Shown piece after piece: positions 57,447 to 64,000 of a stretch of DNA of 64,000 nt. Every line of letters begins with the position of its first letter. The stretch's first letter is position 1. The notes beneath the pieces are model-generated. The model was not told where the DNA came from. It did no database searches and saw nothing but the letters and a program-made list of their open reading frames with translations. The translations under genes were made by a program, and so were the position numbers. Source of the DNA: Azadirachta indica. Its lineage: Eukaryota; Streptophyta; Magnoliopsida; Sapindales; Meliaceae. The DNA is taken from contig CM040442.1 of NCBI GenBank assembly GCA_022749755.1, forward strand, positions 16,218,457-16,282,456, written 5' to 3'.

Positions 57447-58396
57447 ATGGCTTCTAAAGCTCTTCCTGGCTTCTCATTTCTCTTTCTCATTATTGTCCTC
57501 CTTTCTCTTCTCTCTCATTGTTCAGTTTTAGCACACTCCAATGGCAAAAACCAATCAACCCCATTTGGCTTCATGGAGCATTTGAAAGGATGTCATAAAG
57601 GTGATAAGGTTAAGGGCATCAATCAGCTCAGAAAATACCTGGAAATATTTGGTTACTTGAACTATAACAATTCCAAGAATCAAACACATGCCGATGACGA
57701 TGATTTTGATGAGCTTTTAGAATCTGCGATCAAAACTTACCAGCTCAATTATCATCTAAAATCTACCGGAGTTTTGGATGCTAAAACTGTAGGAATGATG
57801 ACAAATCCAAGATGTGGAGTTCCAGACATTGTCAATGGCACAACTCGAATGCGTTCTGGCAAGAAAAAGCAACAAAATCATGGAATTAACAAATTTCATA
57901 CAGTCGCTCACTATGCATTTTTTCCACGACGCCCAAAATGGCCAGCTTCCAAATACCGACTCACTTACGGATTTCTTCCAGAACTCGAAATGCTGCCAAG
58001 ACTCCAGTTGCGCGAGCTTTTCAAAAATGGGCCGCAAAAACACACTTCAAATTCTCTCAAACACAAAACTACAGAAATGCTGATATCAAGATTAGCTTTC
58101 ATAGGGGTGATCATAGAGACGGGTTTCCTTTCGATGGCCGTGGGGGAGTTCTAGCTCATGCGTTTGCACCAACAGATGGCAGATTCCATTACGACGCAGA
58201 CGAGCCATGGGCTGTAGGTGCAACTCCAGGTGCTTATGATTTGGAGACAGTTGCATTGCATGAAATTGGGCATCTTCTTGGCCTCGGCCATAGCTCAGTT
58301 CAGGGTGCAATTATGTATCCTCGAATTACTCCTGGAGTGACAAAGGGTTTGCATAGGGACGATATTCAAGGAATTAGGGCTCTATATCGTATGTGA
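57447..58396 (+). pseudogene. Matrix metalloproteinase copy 3 (one-base frameshift)
   Basis: ATG at 57447 (MASKALPGFS, as in copy 2) opens a matrixin with signal peptide, propeptide and the canonical cysteine switch PRCGVPD. At 57980-57982 copy 2 has CCAGGAACT and this copy has CCAGAACT: one G is missing, so the frame shifts and stops at 58154. The correct frame resumes and stays open to the TGA at 58394-58396, with FDGRGGVLAHAF, HEIGHLLGLGH and the Met-turn IMYP. Apart from this base it would be about 317 residues, like copy 2. It is either a very recent pseudogene or a base-calling error in the source sequence. A conserved 5' flank suggests it may still be transcribed. Confidence 0.88.
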
Positions 58397-60929
58397 ACTG
58401 GAAGAGTACTCTAAGCTAAATAATTGGCGATTTCATCTACGTAAAATAATAAATGAATTGATTGCATGTTCGATCGATGAATAGGAAATCAGGAGTCAGT
58501 TATTGGTTTTCTTTTGAGCTCTTGTGTGACAGAGTTTTCTGTTTTGTTGTATGAATGCATTGTGATTCACAAAATAATTATCGAAAATATTTTATTTCAA
58601 GATATAAAGTTATTGAAAATATGTTTTATTTTCAAGATAGAATTCTTGCTTTTGCAGTACGTGTGTTTTTCTCAAATCATTGTATTATTAGAATAAATTC
58701 CATCCGTAGAGAATCATTCCGTAAAATACAATGCAAATATTGTAATAATCTCACAATCTTGCCATAATTTCATAATTATAATAATCATACTGTATTTAAA
58801 AATTAGAAATTTATCTTTCAGTTTACTCTTAATTCTTATATTTGGTGGGTATATATAACTTTAGACACCTCGTCTCTATGTGTAGCATATTGGGTTAATT
58901 CGTCAAACTTTAGGAGGTGATTATTTAAGTCAGCTGGCGAATGGCTAGTGGCCAGCTTTTCTTTTGAATTTTGTACATGTGCCACAGATATATATATATA
59001 TATTTTATTGTTAATGTCAAATTTTTTCACTGATAGCAATTAATAAACATTTTAGATTGTTTTTTTAAAAAAAAAAAAACTCTCCGTTTTTTTCTCTTTT
59101 CTCTTCCTTTGAATTTTGTACATGCACTATAGACATATACTTATTCTGTGTTTTAAATATTAGTCTTAATAAAATTCTAACTTACAGAATTTAAGGATTC
59201 GGGCTTATTTTATCATTAAGAGGTCAAATAGAGCAACTTTGGAGGCATCCTTGTTAAGAAAAACAAAGGGCTCCATTAGGGAATAACCTTGACATTAGCT
59301 CAAATATTTTATATATGCATAGATATTATTTTTCCTGTTGATCCGTTTTGTCAAACTCCCGTGTTCTTAATTTTCTGTTGGTACATGATAAGTTTCTCTT
59401 GTTCTTTTTTACTTTCACATTAATTTATATTTAGTATATTTTGAGCAATTGACAACATTTAATTCCATTAAAAATGGAGATACATTTGAAAAGTATTTTA
59501 AATAATAAAATTAATTGATGATTATGGTAAGATAACTTGAGTTTTAACTTTTTCCCGACAAATAGCCAACCTTTGTGTATCCTCTTCTTCTCTTCAATTT
59601 AGTAGGTCATTTCTTATTGTGCATATTTCTAATTAACATTACAACATTAAAAGGATTAGGATAATATTAATTCAAAAATTTTACGTAAGATAGTAACATA
59701 ATTTTTAAATATTGCTCTCCTTGATTCAATGCAATTAGATAGTAAAAATAAAAAAAAAAAAGGATTGATGATTATTTGACGATATTATTTTAAAGCATTG
59801 AGTTGCATATATGAAATAATTATTGACTCAAAATTTGTACCATTAATTTGAAACTTAAATTCATCGAATCTCTTTAAAAAAAGATTTTCGCTGGATTATT
59901 TATTTATTCGTCAAGTGTTGCAATGAGAAGGGGACATGCTAACCACGCCATTATTTTTCTTATTGGGAAAGAGAATACAGCCAGATAGCCTGAGGCAGAG
60001 TAAAGTGATTAATATATAAGAAAGACAAAGCGGAGAGGAGTTATAAATTAATCATAGCTGTTGGCATTTGCTATTAACTTTAGAATTTTAATTGGTTAGA
60101 ATAAAGAGACTAAAATTAAATTAATTAAGTTTTTTATTCTGTATGAATTTGGAAATCCGCGAAATCGTGGACTTTTTCTTTTATTATTATTTTTTTTAGT
60201 TAACAAATCTGTTTGATCCAGCAATAATGATGACGAAGAAAATTATCCAAATAAGCTTCCCCCATTTCACCAAAAAAAAAATCCCATTATAGTTGCAATT
60301 TTGGGAAGATGATGATCTTGTGGTTTATATTAAAGCTGTGCTTCTGATTGCCATGTATGTTTTTCTTCAAATGTTCCAAGAGTTATATTTCAATTTTTTC
60401 ACCCTTAGATGACTGATTAGAAATTGATAAATATGAATTTTTAATAAGATCATTATGAAAAGTCAATGACCAAAAATAACAAGTGTTGATCTCGATGACT
60501 TCATTAATTTTTTTTTTGGTATTATTCTTGGGAGAAAAATAGTTTATGAGGGATTTTTATTGTTTTGTTGTTTCGAATGTTGTTTTCTCAGTTGATTTTA
60601 TGGTTTCCTTTACTCCTTTGCTTTGTAAATATATGTTAGCATTCCAAAATGTACAAATATGCCTGTGTAGAAAAATGACTTGATATTCTTACGAATATTC
60701 ATACCCGATGCATAAAATTAAAGCATATATACACAAACAATATCACTGTCTTATTTGTTGCATATATATATATATATATATCTTTTCCTTCATAAATAAA
60801 AATATAGCTTTTTCATTTAAAGTTGAGAAAAAATGTTCTTCGTGAGAGTAATAATACATGCACATCATATTTAATAATTAGCTCCATGTATATATATATA
60901 TATATATTAAAATTCCTTGGCTTTGCTAC
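58397..60929. other. Intergenic DNA after copy 3
   Basis: 58430-58760 repeats the 3' flank of copy 2. A 110-bp block at about 59145-59255 (TTAAGGATTYGG...GAGCAACTTTGGAGGCAT) recurs at about 63420-63530. TA runs lie at 58986-59001, 60764-60781 and 60888-60908. No gene. Confidence 0.5.
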
Positions 60930-62565
60930 GTGCGTCTTTAGCTACATGTAGTAGGACAAGACTTTGTATTTTGGCACTGCAAATGTGCATGATTTAGCTC
61001 ATCTAGGCCTAGGATGTCGGTACAAGTTCAGTATTTTATTTATCTAAACTAGTATTTTTGCACTGCAGAGGTGTATGATTTGGCTCATCTAAGCATTAAA
61101 GGTCAGTACCACAGGTGTATCATTTTGTGTCCATCAAGACTTTGTATTTTGTCATAGCATAGGTGTATGATTTGGCTCATTTAAGCATCAAAGCTCTGTA
61201 CCACGGGTGTACCATTCAGAGTTCATTTAGACTTATATTTTTGGTATCATAGAGATACATAATTTGGCTTATTTAAGCATTAGAGGTCAATACAACGAGT
61301 GTATCTTTTATCTATCTAAACTTCGTATTTTTTCACCATAGAGGTATTATTAGACTCATCTGATTATTAGAGGTCAGTACCATAGGTGTACCATTTTGTC
61401 CATCTAAATTTATATTTTTTGGCATCATGGAGATGCATGATTTTGCTCATCTAAGCATAAGAGGTTGATACCATGAGTGTACCATTTTTTATCTATTTGG
61501 ACTTTGTATTTTATAACCACGATGTATAATTTGGCTCATCTAAGCATCAAATGTCTATGCAACAAGTGTACCATTTTTTGTCCATCTGGACTTTATATTT
61601 TGGCATCATGGAATATGCATTGTATAGCTCTTCTGAGCAAAGGATGTCGATATCGTGGCAATACATATTTTTGTCCATCTAGACTTGTGTTTTGGTATCA
61701 CAAAGATGTATTGCATGGATATTTTCAGCAAGGGATATTGGTATCCAAGAGGTACATTTTTGTCCTTATGAACTTGTATTTTGGTATCACAAAAATGCAT
61801 TGTATGGCGCTTTTAAGCAAAGGATGTCGGTATCCTAGAGGTACATATTTTTGTCAATCTGAACTTATATTTTGGAATTGCTAAGATATATTGTATGACT
61901 CTTTTAAGCAAGGGAGATCAGTATCACAGTGGTACATTTTTATTCATCTAAACTTATATTTTGGTATCATGGAGATGCATTGTATGGCTCTTGTAAGTAG
62001 GGGATGATGTACTGTAGAGGTACATTCTTGTCCATTTGGACTTATATTTTGACATTGCGAAGATGTATTGTATGACTCTTTTGAGTAGGGGATGTTGGTA
62101 TTGCAGAGGAAAATTCTTGTCCATTTGGACTTGTATTTCAGCATTGTAGAGATGCATTATATGGCTATTTTGAGCAAGGGACATCACTATCATAAAGGTA
62201 TATTCTTATCTATCTAAACTTGTATTTTGGCATCGCAGAGATGCATCGTATAAACTCCTCAAAGCAAAGGACATCTATACCATGGAGGTATATTCTTATC
62301 CATTTAGACTTATATTTTGGCATGGTAGAGATGCATTGTATGATTCATTTGAGCAAGGACATATCAGTATCGCGGAGGTACATTCTTATCCATCTAGACT
62401 TATATTTTGGCATGGTAGAGATGCATTGTATGATTCATTTGAGCAAGGACATATCAGTATCTCAGAGGTACATTCTTATCCATCTAGAATTATGTTTTGG
62501 TATTGTAGAGATGCATTGACTAGTTCTTCTTAGTAAATGATGTCAGTACCACAGGTGTACATTTT
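60930..62565. repeat. Large minisatellite, about 90-bp unit, about 18 copies
   Basis: The word (G/A)ACTT(G/A)TATTTTGG and variants recur at about 60960, 61047, 61138, 61230, 61319, 61407, 61500, 61589, 61682, 61770, 61862, 61951, 62039, 62129, 62218, 62308, 62398 and 62487, a spacing of 87-93 bp. Each unit continues AGATGCATTGTATG...GAGCAAGG...GAGGTACATTCTTGTCCATCT. The units at about 62300-62390 and 62390-62480 are almost identical, whereas the left units are diverged. Because 90 is a multiple of three, the array makes long repetitive ORFs on both strands (for example 61477-61884, 62220-62519); these are by-products. Confidence 0.92.
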
Positions 62566-62879
62566 TTTTAGGTGAACACGTATATATTTTTATTTTGAAA
62601 TGACTTAAACAATTGTTATAATAAGTAAGAAATTTTTGACCTAAATAAAAAATAAGACATGACAAAATAAAATAAAAAATGAAATCATAAAATAAAAAAA
62701 GAAGTGTCTGTTAACTAGATGTATAATCCTGGCCATATTGGTTGGTTATGTGGTGTGGTCAGGAGAATTCTAATCCTTTGACCCCTGGAGGCCTTATCCT
62801 GAATCCCTAACTTTCTCAGCTAGTTCTTTCTAAAAAGTCCCTCTCCAACTTTTTTTGCTTGGCAGTAGAGTCGAGATAT

Positions 62880-63305
62880 CGACTTATAAGTGTTGCTGCC
62901 CTTGTCACTTATATGTGGTTTCTCCTTCCATTAGGATTCCCTATTTTGCCTTTTTATATGCTTTCTAGTAAGTATCTATCGATGGCTTTCTGACTTTGAA
63001 TAAAAACTAGCAAGTCATTATCTCCCCCTAATAAAGGTGACGACATCCTGACCTATAGAAATCAGTAGGTCTTGACACTGTTTTTCAATAATATCCTTCC
63101 ATTTATCGATTACTTTCTACATCTCAGCTATTAGCTTATCTTGTTATTCGATCTTCTCTCAAAGCTCCTTGTTTTGCTTTCTTCTCCTACCACCCTCTGC
63201 TCAAGATTATAAGGATTTGGATTCCTATCATTTCCTTTTGTCACAATTACTTTTCATCTTCAAGGCTTTTTGTTTAAAACTTCTTTTCACAAACAGTGCC
63301 AACTT
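62880..63305 (-). pseudogene. Gypsy-like gag start and primer-site remnant
   Basis: At about 63307-63285 the minus strand reads GTTGGCACTGTTTGTGAAA, a decayed TTGGCGCCGTCTGTGGGAA, the sequence after the 5' LTR of many plant Ty3-gypsy elements. Downstream (63170-63030) a frame with three stops reads QDKLIAE, then KVIDKWKDIIEKQCQDLL and GQDVVTFI, a helical segment like that in gag leaders. The 90-bp minisatellite lies further downstream in the same orientation. No pol was found. Confidence 0.4.
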
Positions 63306-63814
63306 TTAGATACCAAAATTTCATAACTTAATATCAACTAGAAAATGTTTTAAGTTGTCGGAAAGGTCTACTTTTTTTTTTCTTAGTTTTTTGTCCTCAT
63401 TTAGTTGTTTTAATTTTTTTACTGTGTTTGAAATATTAGTTCTAGTAAAATTTTTAACATAAGAAATTAAGGATTTGGACTTTTTTTGTTGTTAAACGGG
63501 TTAAATGGAGCAACTTTGGAGGCATACTTATTTTGGGCTTATTTTCCTTCCTAATTGGTTTTCTTTTTAGGCCAGGTGTAATTAGAAATTACATTGGGCT
63601 AGTGTAGGCATCAAAGCATCAGTTTATGCGAAATTATGAGACTCGGTCCAACATATATATATGTATGTATAGGCATATGTATATGTACAAGTATATATGT
63701 ATGTATATATGTACACTATAAGCACCTGGGTAAATAGCATATAAAGATAATATTTTATTTGATTAAGGGTTCATATGGATAAGGCTAATAATTTATTTTT
63801 CCTTAGCAAGAAAT

Positions 63815-64000
63815 TAAAGTTGTTTTCTTCTGATACTGAGTTGTATTCTTCATTCTCTCTTTAGAAAAATAATTCTAGCTAGGGTTTGTTGTTGAATATG
63901 CATTTTAGTTCTTGATTTTAAAACATGGAAATTCATTATGAGTGATTGATCATCTTAGATGTAATCAAAGTTAGCAAAGGGCTATCTTTAGTTCTTTAAT
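63815..64000 (+). promoter_or_regulatory. 5' flank of a further metalloproteinase copy at the window edge
   Basis: Repeats 53815-53985 and 36180-36275 in order: TTAAAGTTGTTTTCTTCTGA, TCTAGCTAGGGTTTGT, ATTGATCATCTTAGATG, AAGTTAGC, CTATCTTTAGTTCTT. In the related copies the start codon follows within about 20 bases, so a metalloproteinase copy should begin just past position 64000. Confidence 0.75.

Noticed and set aside
61477..62533. Long ORFs (up to 135 codons) in the 60.9-62.6 kb region, on both strands
   Set aside because: They are products of the roughly 90-bp repeat, appear in several frames on both strands and have no conserved domain.
60930..62565. CRISPR-like regular repeat spacing
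   Set aside because: The whole unit repeats with gradual divergence; there are no constant repeats with unique spacers, and the genome is a plant's.

Overview
This window looks like nuclear DNA of an angiosperm, probably a eudicot. It is strongly AT-rich. It holds an intron-containing CHX-type cation/H+ antiporter gene, intronless plant matrix metalloproteinase (matrixin) genes, Ty1-copia and Ty3-gypsy-like retroelements, LINE tails, MITEs and an endogenous plant pararetrovirus. I cannot name the species. Only two protein genes look fully intact: the CHX gene (three exons, 774 codons) and the middle metalloproteinase gene (316 codons).

Layout. 1-11057: two copies of one endogenous pararetrovirus (Caulimoviridae, most like the florendovirus/petuvirus group) joined head to head. 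The left copy lies on the minus strand and runs off the window. The right copy lies on the plus strand, with its leader, a broken polyprotein ORF, a broken second ORF, a promoter-like region and a 239-bp tandem duplication. 11058-18337: non-coding, with degraded retroelement-like sequence. 18338-25236: a duplicated copy of the CHX promoter, then an old plus-strand copia element cut by a younger, nearly full-length minus-strand copia element (18936-23892, target duplication GATGA). 25381-27879: the CHX gene. 27880-36240: AT-rich DNA with microsatellites, a gypsy-like LTR with a PBS-like end, a LINE tail and a 541-bp hAT-type MITE. 36240-64000: a tandem metalloproteinase array with three near-full-length copies (36287-37246 start lost plus one nonsense codon; 44774-45724 intact; 57447-58396 one-base frameshift), several fragments left by unequal duplication, and the 5' flank of a further copy at the right edge. 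The array is interrupted by a rearranged copia fragment, a gag-bearing non-autonomous LTR element (48389-50327), a 146-bp solo LTR inside a LINE tail, a 789-bp Mutator-type MITE whose empty site survives in a paralogous unit, and several minisatellites, the largest being an array of about 18 units of about 90 bp at 60930-62565.

The functional content is therefore one predicted endomembrane or plasma-membrane cation/H+ exchanger and one secreted zinc endopeptidase. The rest is mobile, viral and repeat DNA, plus the remains of local gene duplication. The observations most worth checking are the head-to-head viral inverted repeat (a possible hairpin-RNA source), the two metalloproteinase copies that are each one or two bases from an intact ORF, and the datable nested insertions.
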